Shown here one piece after another: positions 24,781 to 32,512 of a DNA stretch of 64,000 nt (positions within the stretch are counted from its first letter, which is position 1; each line of letters opens with the position of its first letter). The stretch comes from a virus: positions 124,001 through 188,000 of the IMG/VR virus record IMGVR_UViG_3300033571_009404, one strand, 5' to 3'. Position numbers and translations under genes: made by a program. The notes under the pieces were generated by a model that saw only the letters and a list, made by a program, of their open reading frames with translations, was not told the origin of the DNA and did not search any database.

Positions 24781-26250
24781 ATGTTAACACAACCTTTTGC
24801 TAAGGCTCCTCTCATCATGCCGATGATTAACATCGGCGCACTGCAAGATATTCCGACTGGTAAGTGGGAACGCGGTGCATATGGTGAATACATTCTGAAT
24901 GGTGGCTTAGCTATCATTGAAGGCGTGACTGGCCGTCCGAACATGTTCAAGTCCACCTTCCAACGTTATCGCTCTTTGAGGGCATCTGCTCGTATTCCGC
25001 AATCTGTCGGATCGATCTTCGACACTGAAGTGAACATGCACGAAGGGCACCAGGCGCACTTTGCTGCTGGTATTCCCGAGTTCGAAGGCGAACAAGTGTT
25101 TGACACTGGTCGTTGGGTGATCTCCAACAAAGCGCAATACAGTGGTAACGAGTACTACGCTCTCCAGAAAGAATTCCTGGAAGGTAAGGTCAAGAATGCC
25201 AAGGATCACTCTGTGGTGCTCCCGCTTCTGGATCGTGACAGTGCTCCCATGAAGGTCATCATTCCGTCGTTCTCGAATATGGACTCCATCACTCAGTTTG
25301 ACACTGATGAGATGATGCGTATCCAAAAAGACAACAACATTGATGATTCTTCCGGTAAGGTCATTTATGCCCTCGCTGGTCTGGCTAAGAAGCGTCTCTT
25401 GGACGAAGCACCTCGTCTGATGATTCGTTCGTCGAACTATCTGTCGATGACAGCACACCTGACCAAGAAGATTGAACTGGGTGGTGGTGGACCTGGTAAG
25501 TCGATGTTGCCGGATAAGCAGCTGAAGTTCCTGAAGGGTGATGACGTTATCAAGGGTGCTGGTCCTGGCTTCCTGACACTGACTCACAACCTGTGGTACA
25601 TCTACAACACATCCCCGCTGATCAATCAGGCCGACAAGACTGTGCTGTATCCGAAGAATCGTGATGACGACCTGAATCTGGATACTGACTTAAATGAAGT
25701 CACCATGATCAACCTGCGTGGTAAGTCTGGTGTGTCTGGTCTGCCGGTGCGCGTTATCATCTCGCAGAAGAACGGTGTGATGCCTGAACTGTCGGAGTTC
25801 CGCTACCTGAAGGAAACGGGCAACTACGGCTTTGAAGGTAACAACACAACCTACAACAGTGTCTTCCTGCCGGAAGTCAAGATCATGCGTACGACTATTC
25901 GTTCATTGATTGAAGAGAACCCACTGCTGTGCCGTGCACTGAACATTCAAGCTGAGATGTGTCAGATGGATGAACTGTGGGATGCTGGTATGGGTCCGGA
26001 TGTGCAACAGACACCGAAACAACTGTACGAGACTCTGAAGGCTAAGGGTTATAACTGGGAAGTCCTGCTGAAGACGCGTGGTTGGTATACTTACAACAAC
26101 GATCAACACAAGGTGCCTTTCCTGTCGACCATGGACTTGCTCTGCATGACCCTGCCGGAAGATCATCCTTCGTACTACTTCCCGTTCTGGATGGATCCTG
26201 CAACTAAGGACATCAAGGCCGAATACCGTGAAAAGTACATGACAGAATGA
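24781..26250 (+). CDS. UvsX/RecA-like recombinase
   Basis: The 489-residue protein has a P-loop GRPNMFKST at residues 51-59, which shares the unusual F-K-S core of T4 UvsX rather than the common GKS/GKT. It is preceded by a hydrophobic strand (GGLAIIEGV). A Walker B-like strand followed by polar residues (MKVIIPSFSNMDSITQF, about residues 156-172) fits the UvsX/RecA pattern. Such proteins coat single-stranded DNA and drive strand exchange with ATP. It is about 100 residues longer than T4 UvsX, with the extra length at the C-terminal side. From memory phiKZ-type phages carry a UvsX-like gene near a virion RNA polymerase fragment, as here. GAGG lies nine bases before the ATG. Confidence 0.72.
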   Translation: MLTQPFAKAPLIMPMINIGALQDIPTGKWERGAYGEYILNGGLAIIEGVTGRPNMFKSTFQRYRSLRASARIPQSVGSIFDTEVNMHEGHQAHFAAGIPEFEGEQVFDTGRWVISNKAQYSGNEYYALQKEFLEGKVKNAKDHSVVLPLLDRDSAPMKVIIPSFSNMDSITQFDTDEMMRIQKDNNIDDSSGKVIYALAGLAKKRLLDEAPRLMIRSSNYLSMTAHLTKKIELGGGGPGKSMLPDKQLKFLKGDDVIKGAGPGFLTLTHNLWYIYNTSPLINQADKTVLYPKNRDDDLNLDTDLNEVTMINLRGKSGVSGLPVRVIISQKNGVMPELSEFRYLKETGNYGFEGNNTTYNSVFLPEVKIMRTTIRSLIEENPLLCRALNIQAEMCQMDELWDAGMGPDVQQTPKQLYETLKAKGYNWEVLLKTRGWYTYNNDQHKVPFLSTMDLLCMTLPEDHPSYYFPFWMDPATKDIKAEYREKYMTE

Positions 26251-26257
26251 GGTTACA

Positions 26258-26938
26258 ATGACTGAAGTCACAGCAAAACAACTTTCTATTTACACTGGAA
26301 AGAACAATTCACCGGCACGCAATGTGATCGTGGAGCCGATAATCAACTTCACTGGAATGAAGATTGATAGTGAACTCTATCGTGCTGCTAATGCATTGCA
26401 TTGCACGCTGAGATACCATGCCATCAAGGTTAGTGGTTTACGTGATGTGAAGATTCTGGATGTGACTGGTAAAGAAATTCTCCTTGCTGACTTTAGACCA
26501 GTGATGGAATTCGATGAAGTTGAAGGTGAGGCTATCTTCCGTATGTTCGATTACTTCCAACTGCTGAAGGTACGCCAGTTGCGAAAAATCGCAACTGAAC
26601 AGGAAGCCAAGTTTACCTTCGACGTTGTATTCATCGAACCCGATCCCACCCACACAGTTGTGGTACGTGCCTGGAAGATTGCAAATGCCTATATCCGTGA
26701 ACTGGGTGGTCCTGACGGCAAACGTGATCTGACAGCTGCACCTGATTATAAAAGAGTACAGATACGGCTTGATGGTGATTTCTACCGTGATGAAAACACG
26801 ATGAAACAAGCCAAAGAGATTCTTAACGATGTGCGTTTGGTGTCTTCCAATCCACATAGCCGCACGCGGTTCGTTGAGAACATCTCAAAAGACGTAGTTG
26901 TTTCCGGGAAAAGCGATGGCAAAGATGCGGCAAACTGA
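26258..26938 (+). CDS. Paralogue of the tail tube protein
   Basis: The 226-residue protein shares two blocks with the tail tube protein at 59718-60584. One is FIEPDPTHTVVVRAWKI (tube: FMEPDPTHTKVVKAWLI) followed by GKRDLT (tube: GHRDLT). The other is SSNPHSRTRFVENISKDV (tube: SAANPYQRPAFVQQISADV). Order and spacing are kept. It is shorter and lacks the alanine-rich tail of the tube protein. In other contractile tails, tube-like paralogues cap or start the tube at the baseplate or neck, so such a role is likely. It follows the recombinase gene by seven bases with GAGG in the gap. Confidence 0.72.
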   Translation: MTEVTAKQLSIYTGKNNSPARNVIVEPIINFTGMKIDSELYRAANALHCTLRYHAIKVSGLRDVKILDVTGKEILLADFRPVMEFDEVEGEAIFRMFDYFQLLKVRQLRKIATEQEAKFTFDVVFIEPDPTHTVVVRAWKIANAYIRELGGPDGKRDLTAAPDYKRVQIRLDGDFYRDENTMKQAKEILNDVRLVSSNPHSRTRFVENISKDVVVSGKSDGKDAAN

Positions 26939-27242
26939 AGAAGATCAAAAAGCCCTTGATCTGGGTCTGAGTGTAAACTTGGCCATAGCTTTAAGGAAAC
27001 CCGAGGTTAAGGGCTTGACTACTCCTGTGTATAACACCAACGACACTGTCTTGGATATCCACGGTAAGCGAGTAGGTGTTATCTTCATGTCCCCTAATAC
27101 AGTTGTTAAGAACGACAAAGGTGAATGCCTGTACGGCATTTCCTTTAATACCACTGAAGGTCGTCAAATTCAATATGTCGCACAAGAGACTGTTGAGAAC
27201 GATGACGACTATGCATTGGTTAAATCACATAAACGTCGATAA
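26916..27242 (+). CDS. Small hypothetical protein
   Basis: The 108-residue protein overlaps the end of the tube paralogue by 23 bases. The ATG at 26916 is chosen because CGGGAA lies just upstream; a TTG at 26898 is in frame. The N-terminus is a charged helix; residues 45-95 look like a small beta barrel (LDIHGKRVGVIFMSPNTVV). The C-terminus is basic. Function unknown. Confidence 0.5.
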   Translation: MAKMRQTEEDQKALDLGLSVNLAIALRKPEVKGLTTPVYNTNDTVLDIHGKRVGVIFMSPNTVVKNDKGECLYGISFNTTEGRQIQYVAQETVENDDDYALVKSHKRR

Positions 27243-27251
27243 GGATACATC

Positions 27252-27725
27252 ATGTTCAATTCCAAAGATCTCGAAGCTGCAGACAGTCTGAAAGTATCTA
27301 TGTTCACACCACCGGAACAAGAAGAAGGTCGTATCGGTGAAGCGGTGATGGACATCTTCGCAGTTAAGTCGAAGTTCAAGTTTAACCTGCATGACATCGT
27401 CATGCATTACAAGGGTGGTACGTATTACATTGTCGGTACTCCTGACGAATACGTGATCGAAGCCACTCGTGAACCAGCTTACGCCTATCTGATGGAAGAT
27501 GGTCGCGTCTGCGTGCGTTCCCAAGCTGAAATGGAATCCAACCTCGAAGGTGGTGAAGTTCCTCGCTTTGCTCGCATCAACCCGCCTGGCATCGGTATCG
27601 TCGATTCGGCATGGATGAATAAGACTCGTGAATGGATTCAAGCCTATCACGAAAAGCTCGCCAAAATGGTCGTTACCGGCGAAGCCAGGACTACCCTCTG
27701 GCTGACATCGAAGCACGCTGCTTAA
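27252..27725 (+). CDS. DUF1653-like small protein
   Basis: The 157-residue protein has AAGGATAC before its ATG. Residues about 47-95 resemble DUF1653 domains: HDIVMHYKGGTYYIVG, then EPAYAYL, then DGRVCVRSQAEM. This family is common as a short stand-alone protein in bacteria and phages and has no assigned biochemical role. The C-terminal 60 residues are extra to that domain. It is followed 45 bases later by the MazG-like gene. Confidence 0.5.
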   Translation: MFNSKDLEAADSLKVSMFTPPEQEEGRIGEAVMDIFAVKSKFKFNLHDIVMHYKGGTYYIVGTPDEYVIEATREPAYAYLMEDGRVCVRSQAEMESNLEGGEVPRFARINPPGIGIVDSAWMNKTREWIQAYHEKLAKMVVTGEARTTLWLTSKHAA

Positions 27726-27770
27726 GAAACTGTCAGAAAACATCGTATATATTTCATGAGGGAAGCTACC

Positions 27771-28118
27771 ATGAAGCTCGAAGATTTCACCCTTGGGGAA
27801 TTAGAACGCCACAACAAGCTAGGTGAGGAAGCTGGGGAAGTGCTCAAGGCAATGATGAAGATGCATAACCACGGTAAACACACTGAAGCAGAAGGTATCG
27901 TCTATGACAACATTGGTGACTTTACCGATGAGATTGGTGACTTCCTCGCCGCTGTAGAAAAGATGATCAATCACGGTGACATCGATTACGTGCGGTTAAT
28001 GCAGCGAGTGGCAAAGAAGGGAGCCACCATTACGAAGTTCTTGAAGCATCAGAACTCCGAACCTGTCTATAACTACTCTCTGACGCTACGTAGCGCTGCG
28101 AGTCTTAAACTGGATTGA
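27771..28118 (+). CDS. MazG-like nucleotide pyrophosphohydrolase
   Basis: The 115-residue protein is all helical and shows the paired acidic motifs of the all-alpha NTP pyrophosphatase fold: LGEEAGEVLKAM (Glu19, Glu20, Glu23) and DEIGDFLAAVEKMI (Glu54, Asp57). These residues bind Mg2+ and a nucleotide triphosphate in MazG, dUTPase-2 and related enzymes. Phage members may remove unusual nucleotides or lower alarmone levels; the substrate here cannot be read. The ATG at 27771 is chosen because GAGGGA lies seven bases upstream; the ATG at 27756 overlaps that site. Confidence 0.68.
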   Translation: MKLEDFTLGELERHNKLGEEAGEVLKAMMKMHNHGKHTEAEGIVYDNIGDFTDEIGDFLAAVEKMINHGDIDYVRLMQRVAKKGATITKFLKHQNSEPVYNYSLTLRSAASLKLD

Positions 28119-28124
28119 TTTACC

Positions 28125-28469
28125 ATGAATCAAGAAACAACTACTGCCCCACAGGAAGAAGGGGTTCGTCCCTTGGCGGAGATCGTCACCAACATCCTGA
28201 AACAAGAAGGACATCCCAATCCCGAGGGTTGGATGCGATTCTTGGAAAATAATACTGGGAATCTGGATGTTATGCTCGAAGATGCAATGGTGCGCCGCGC
28301 CCTCTCCGCCATGTTAGTGGATGCGTCCGCTAATGGCGATGGTCTGAATACCATTGACGAACGTATGGCTGTTTTGACAACTGCTACCCGTCCTGAATGG
28401 ATCCGTATCTTCCAACTGAGGGTTGCACCATGCGTGGTCAAAAACCAGCTGCCGCTGACCAAGCACTGA
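28125..28469 (+). CDS. Small hypothetical protein
   Basis: The 114-residue protein starts six bases after the MazG-like gene and has only a weak ribosome site, so it may be translated by coupling. It is helical, with an acidic N-terminus and a tryptophan-containing middle (EGWMRFLENN). Its end overlaps the SLOG-like gene by 40 bases in another frame. No motif is recognised. Confidence 0.5.
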   Translation: MNQETTTAPQEEGVRPLAEIVTNILKQEGHPNPEGWMRFLENNTGNLDVMLEDAMVRRALSAMLVDASANGDGLNTIDERMAVLTTATRPEWIRIFQLRVAPCVVKNQLPLTKH

Positions 28470-29032
28470 TCGATGAAGACGGTGTAGTGATGGACCCTCG
28501 CTGGGTTACTGAATTGCAACGTCTTATCACTGGTGCAGGATTATCTCTGAGTGAACCAATACCGCATGAACTGATCATCGAATTCGATCAACGCATCATC
28601 GTCGCAGGAACCAGATACTTCGAGGACATCGGACTATTTGATTCTCTGATGGATGATGAAGCAGCTCTTTACAAGACTAAGGGCAGCTTCATGTTCATCT
28701 CCGGTGCAGCTAAAACCGGTGCAGATGCTCTGGTGATCGAGTGGTGCAAAAAGCGTGGTTACCCTTATGCCGTCTTCCCAGCTGACTGGGACGCCCATGG
28801 GAAATCCGCAGGATACGTGCGCAATGCTGAGATGGCCAAACATCTCACTAATCTGACCGTCTTCTGGGACGGGAAGTCTAACGGCACTAAACACATGATC
28901 GAATGTGCAGTGGAAAAGGGCGTACGTCCCCACAAGTACATCGTCGATATCCCACCACCGGAAGCCCGTGTACACTCTTATGGTGTCATGAATGCGAAGT
29001 CTGACCCACGTCCGGCTCACAGGGGCTTGTAA
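28430..29032 (+). CDS. SLOG-superfamily (DUF2493/YspA-like) nucleotide-binding protein
   Basis: The 200-residue protein has the DUF2493 order of motifs. IIVAGTRYFED (about residues 56-66) is the first strand and loop. FISGAAKTGADALVIEWC (89-106) is a phosphate-binding loop. FPADWDAHGKSAGYVRNAEM (116-135) is the family signature, and VFWDGKSNGTKHMI (144-157) is the second glycine loop. SLOG proteins bind nucleotides or nucleotide-derived ligands such as NAD or ADP-ribose products. The actual ligand is not visible. TGAGGG lies seven bases before the ATG at 28430, which overlaps the upstream gene. Confidence 0.75.
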   Translation: MRGQKPAAADQALIDEDGVVMDPRWVTELQRLITGAGLSLSEPIPHELIIEFDQRIIVAGTRYFEDIGLFDSLMDDEAALYKTKGSFMFISGAAKTGADALVIEWCKKRGYPYAVFPADWDAHGKSAGYVRNAEMAKHLTNLTVFWDGKSNGTKHMIECAVEKGVRPHKYIVDIPPPEARVHSYGVMNAKSDPRPAHRGL

Positions 29033-29046
29033 TCAAGGATTAGTCC

Positions 29047-29715
29047 ATGCCTGGTAATCGCGCTGCGGCAATGGCTGAACTGAAGAACGTCGTAGAGAAG
29101 ATCCTGCCTGGGGGTGGGATCTTTGATATGTACCGTAATCGGTTAGAGCCAATGTCTGATGAAGAATTTGAACAATTCATTCATCGTCTTGAAACAGGTG
29201 AAGAACGACTTGCAGTTATCGCTCCTAACTTCAGTAAGGTGCGTCTGGAAGTAGAACGCAATCTGGCGATCGCTAAGGAGTGGGGACACAACTTCTTTGA
29301 ATCGATTCGCATCGAGACTGATGATGATACACCACCTTATTACTCTAACGACAAGTATTTGGTGGTTCTCTTGCCGATCCGTCGGCAGGCACAGCTGTTG
29401 TCTAAAAAGATTTCGGTAGCGGAGGATAGCAACTCCATCGATATCTTCTCAGGCCAAGCTGTAGGTAGTAGTCGTGGTAGTAGCATCTCCTACCCAGAGT
29501 CGCAGATCCTTCGTGCATTAGGCTTGCCTGATAACCAAGAGGAACTGTTAAAGCTGCGTGGTGGTGACGTCGCAGGTAATGCTGCGTTGAATGCATCCAT
29601 CTCTCGTACTGGTGGTGCATCCATGTCCGAAATCCGCAAGCTAGGTACAGAGGTCACATCAACACGTACATTGAGTGTATTGCTCACTTCGATGCACATC
29701 GGCAACACTCTGTAA
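29047..29715 (+). CDS. C-terminal fragment of the RNA polymerase beta subunit
   Basis: The 222-residue protein follows the last ~150 residues of bacterial RpoB. MSDEEF (residues 36-41) matches the FSDEEV segment. SIRIETDDD (86-94) matches the QIRLYDGRT strand. YLVVLLPIRRQAQLLSKK (104-121) matches MYMLKLNHLVDDKMHA. SGQAVGSSRGSSISYPESQILRALG (135-159) keeps the Q..G....G......E...L.A.G spacing. SVLLTSMHIG (210-219) matches NVLLKEIRSLG. This region forms the clamp-side anchor in RpoB. The large beta chain at 45111-49568 ends where this part should begin, so the two should make one beta subunit. It probably corresponds to phiKZ gp149 (from memory). AAGGATTAG precedes the ATG. Confidence 0.8.
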   Translation: MPGNRAAAMAELKNVVEKILPGGGIFDMYRNRLEPMSDEEFEQFIHRLETGEERLAVIAPNFSKVRLEVERNLAIAKEWGHNFFESIRIETDDDTPPYYSNDKYLVVLLPIRRQAQLLSKKISVAEDSNSIDIFSGQAVGSSRGSSISYPESQILRALGLPDNQEELLKLRGGDVAGNAALNASISRTGGASMSEIRKLGTEVTSTRTLSVLLTSMHIGNTL

Positions 29716-29731
29716 GAAAGGCACACGCGCT

Positions 29732-30265
29732 ATGGCTCAAGGCGAATTAGAGATAGAAGTGGATATGGGGTCATTGAACAGCATTTTTATCCAGGCTTAC
29801 GAGCGTGAGATAAACATCTGGTCCGATGCAGCTGCTGCAGATATCGATCACTTCGTGAGAACGATGGTGATTGAATCGAGGCATGTGGCATTGATTACCA
29901 CAAATGGGATTGAGGAGATCAGGAATGCTCTCTTCAAAGAGGAAGTGGTGAGTGACTTCATTCAATCATTGTCCTACCGATTCTTTGCTTACTGGGGTAA
30001 GAATAAAGTCGGTATCGGGCAATTATGTGAAGTACTGTCCGTCGCACTAACACAACCAACTGAAGAATCAGAGGCTGATGATAAGGATAATGAAGTACTG
30101 TTACCTCCTGAGTATAGCGACCGCTATCGCACTGAAGGTGACTTACTGAAGATCCTGAATCACAACCGTTGGTTTATTGTTATCTGCCTCATCAGGTTAT
30201 TTGTGGAACACAAACGTGCACCGCGGGTTCAACAATCTGAAGAGGGAGAGGGATCAGCTGGTTAA
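29732..30265 (+). CDS. Hypothetical acidic protein
   Basis: The 177-residue protein starts at ATG 29732 with AAAGG ten bases upstream; an in-frame ATG at 29675 lies inside the polymerase fragment gene and is less likely. It is rich in Glu and Asp, mostly helical, with a hydrophobic helix near the end (about 150-163, WFIVICLIRLFVE) that could be buried or membrane-associated. Function unknown; conserved position next to a polymerase fragment makes a virion or transcription role possible but unproven. Confidence 0.5.
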   Translation: MAQGELEIEVDMGSLNSIFIQAYEREINIWSDAAAADIDHFVRTMVIESRHVALITTNGIEEIRNALFKEEVVSDFIQSLSYRFFAYWGKNKVGIGQLCEVLSVALTQPTEESEADDKDNEVLLPPEYSDRYRTEGDLLKILNHNRWFIVICLIRLFVEHKRAPRVQQSEEGEGSAG

Positions 30266-30269
30266 GGGG

Positions 30270-30294
30270 GTAGGTCAGTTTGGGTCTGACCTAC
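30270..30294 (+). terminator. Hairpin after the gene at 29732-30265
   Basis: A 9-bp perfect stem (30270-30278 with 30286-30294) is followed by AAAGTTTAACT. The T run is weak, so termination may be partial. Confidence 0.45.
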
Positions 30295-30326
30295 AAAGTT
30301 TAACTCCTCATTAAGAGGGTTCTAAC

Positions 30327-31148
30327 ATGTCGATCTCCAGTTCTGGAGGAATCTACACTGAGTTAGACGTACTGCTGGATACGCATCTGGCTACGTTATC
30401 ACTCATAAGCCAGGACCTCTGCAATGAGGTCCTGCATTCCGGGGTTCATCACACGCGTAAGGAAGACGCTTATCCAGGCGTTGCCCATGCTGCGATGAAA
30501 CAGAAGTACGAGCAACGGAATGAAGTCACATTGACTCAGTCGATGATGACTAATATCTTTATCGTGATTCGCCACCTGTTTAAAACGATTCTCGATGAAG
30601 AAGTAATGACGCCGTTCCACGGCAAACTGAAACTCTTCGTTAACGTTCATCCGTATTCGAACTTGTCCGACGAAGAACGCGACGCTTTGACTGTCGCGAT
30701 CGCCCACAACATCGGTGGTGTGGCCGAGGTCGAGTTAATCGACATGGCAGTATCGGAACTTACTCCGACTCACTGCAAAGCGACTTATCGCTTCATGGTG
30801 ATGTATGACTGGGGTACCTGGATGAATGTCCAGACGCCAGCTTTCCACCAGACTGCCATTCCGGAGGTCGCTGTTATTGCACCGGCAATATACCATGCGG
30901 GCTCCCCTACTGAAGATGAGATACAAGAAAGCTTCGTGGAGCTTAAAAAGCACTTTCCCGATGCTACTTCTTTATTTGACGCTTCTGAGAAGCTAAGTCA
31001 AATGCTCATCAATTTACATCTGATAGACGTCGCATTCTTTAGCGTCATATCAGAGTTTAGTCAAACCGTACATACCAGCACTCTCCCAGATATCGCGACC
31101 CTATTAGGGAATGCGATATCTGGTGAGGCTGCAATACCAACACGGTGA
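30327..31148 (+). CDS. Hypothetical protein
   Basis: The 273-residue protein has AAGAGGG before its ATG. The N-terminal half (1-100) is helical and histidine-containing, the middle (100-190) appears alpha/beta (LKLFVNVHPYS, ATYRFMVMYDWG), and the end is helical. No known motif, membrane segment or signal peptide is found. It ends at a bidirectional terminator facing the gene at 31225-31716. Confidence 0.5.
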   Translation: MSISSSGGIYTELDVLLDTHLATLSLISQDLCNEVLHSGVHHTRKEDAYPGVAHAAMKQKYEQRNEVTLTQSMMTNIFIVIRHLFKTILDEEVMTPFHGKLKLFVNVHPYSNLSDEERDALTVAIAHNIGGVAEVELIDMAVSELTPTHCKATYRFMVMYDWGTWMNVQTPAFHQTAIPEVAVIAPAIYHAGSPTEDEIQESFVELKKHFPDATSLFDASEKLSQMLINLHLIDVAFFSVISEFSQTVHTSTLPDIATLLGNAISGEAAIPTR

Positions 31149-31166
31149 GGCTAGCGAGTATACCCA

Positions 31167-31194
31167 GTAGGGGGAGATGGAGATCTCCTCCTAC
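31167..31194. terminator. Bidirectional terminator
   Basis: A 12-bp stem with one mismatch (31167-31178 with 31183-31194) and a four-base loop lies between convergent genes ending at 31148 (+) and 31225 (-). Confidence 0.65.
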
Positions 31195-31224
31195 ATATAT
31201 CTAAGGAGTTTTGTGACTCTTTCC

Positions 31225-31716
31225 TTAGACTGCTTGTTTGCGGTTCTTTTCGAAGGCTTCATGGGTCATGGTAGACGTACCGATATCGGTTTCACCTTCC
31301 ACTAACTTCAAGTCTTCTAAGTCTTCCGGAAGCTTAGGATCCACAGGGTTAGGGTTATCTGGGATCTTGTACTTGGTGGTCGACGGAACGCTGTTCAAGA
31401 TGTCGGCAATCATTGCATGGGTAGCTGCTTGATTGCGCGTTTGTGCTTCTTCGTTCTTTAAGCGACGCTTACTGATTTCCTGCTTATCCATGTCGGAGGC
31501 AGCTTTGAGCAAGTTAGTCACCACCTTAGGATCGTTGATCTGATCTAAGCTATGACGAGCGTGACGAATGATCTGACGACGCAAGGACTGCGTATAGTCA
31601 TAGATCTCTTCTTCAGTTTGCTTACGGTCATCGGTTTCAGCATGCAGCGGTGCATAACTGATCATGTCAGGATCAGCAGCAGTGTTTAAAACATCGACTG
31701 GAATGTTCGCACTCAT
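31225..31716 (-). CDS. Hypothetical helical protein
   Basis: The 163-residue protein has GAGGTAAATC before its ATG. A central helical, Arg/Lys/Gln-rich segment (about 40-105) is flanked by acidic, proline-containing ends (NPNPVDPKLPEDLEDL). This layout occurs in small terminase subunits of some phages and in scaffold-type proteins, but no diagnostic motif exists and I would not assign either. It is the only minus-strand gene between 24.8 and 34.7 kb. Confidence 0.45.
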   Translation of the reverse strand: MSANIPVDVLNTAADPDMISYAPLHAETDDRKQTEEEIYDYTQSLRRQIIRHARHSLDQINDPKVVTNLLKAASDMDKQEISKRRLKNEEAQTRNQAATHAMIADILNSVPSTTKYKIPDNPNPVDPKLPEDLEDLKLVEGETDIGTSTMTHEAFEKNRKQAV

Positions 31717-31886
31717 GATTTACCTCGAATAATCTTTATTTATATACTGGGGAGAAAAGTGAATTAACAAACTCCCCATATAGCGGTGAATTCGTCATAA
31801 GTATCTATTGTACTTGAGATACATATCACTAATCTGGTACAGGAAAATGTGTACCTTTAATCGGGTGTTCACTTGTAGGGAGACCT
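31717..31886. promoter_or_regulatory. Divergent intergenic region with inverted repeats
   Basis: The 170 bases are AT-rich and contain no gene. An inverted repeat TGGGGAG (31748-31754) / CTCCCCA (31772-31778) flanked by TATA on both sides lies near the minus-strand start. A second short pair GTATCT/AGATAC lies near 31799-31823. Promoters for both flanking genes must lie here but none is clear. Confidence 0.4.
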
Positions 31887-32471
31887 ATGAAGTTGCTTAA
31901 CAATTTCCTCTTTAAACGTAAGCTGAAGCTAGTGAATCGTTTACTAGAGGAGTATCAAAACTTCGATATCGCTTCAGGAAAGGAAGAAGGTCGTACTAAG
32001 CTCATCGGTAAAATGCTGCACGCAATCCCTGTAGATGCGTTCCACCTCTACAATGCGAAGCTGGGTGAAGCCTACATGGCACACACCGGAGTTCGTAGTC
32101 TGGATGCATTTAACCAGCTGCTCTATCGAGCCCATGTCACATTAAAGTCTAACATCGTTTTTCGTGATGACTGGTATGTGGAGTATGAACGGTACTACAA
32201 GAACGACGGTACCGAAGCAGTTGCACACCACCTAGCTTACCGGACTATCGATTCATTGATGGTCACAACTAACGGTAGTTATGGAAATCCTGTTGAGCTT
32301 GTTGCTCGCATGATTTTTCTGGGTACAGCTATTTGTGATTCGATTACTGTTGGGATCGAAAACAATAGTGAGTATGAAATCAATACTCAACGTACCTTAA
32401 TCAAGTTGCTAACGGATCTGGGTAACCTGGCCGAGACATTGATCGAAATGGGTTACACCATCGGTCGATAA
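31887..32471 (+). CDS. Hypothetical protein
   Basis: The 194-residue protein has GTAGGGAG before its ATG. It begins with a basic helix (KLLNNFLFKRKLKLVNRLLEEY) and is otherwise a helical soluble protein with several Tyr and Asn. No motif is recognised. It is first in a plus-strand run of three small genes ending at the terminator at 33605. Confidence 0.5.
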   Translation: MKLLNNFLFKRKLKLVNRLLEEYQNFDIASGKEEGRTKLIGKMLHAIPVDAFHLYNAKLGEAYMAHTGVRSLDAFNQLLYRAHVTLKSNIVFRDDWYVEYERYYKNDGTEAVAHHLAYRTIDSLMVTTNGSYGNPVELVARMIFLGTAICDSITVGIENNSEYEINTQRTLIKLLTDLGNLAETLIEMGYTIGR

Positions 32472-32512
32472 GCAACACTAATTCCCCCTAATCAATCTAA
32501 TCAGGATGTGTC

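Noticed and set aside
31225-31716. Small terminase subunit
   Set aside because: The basic helical centre with acidic ends is suggestive but shared by many phage proteins; no large terminase lies nearby.
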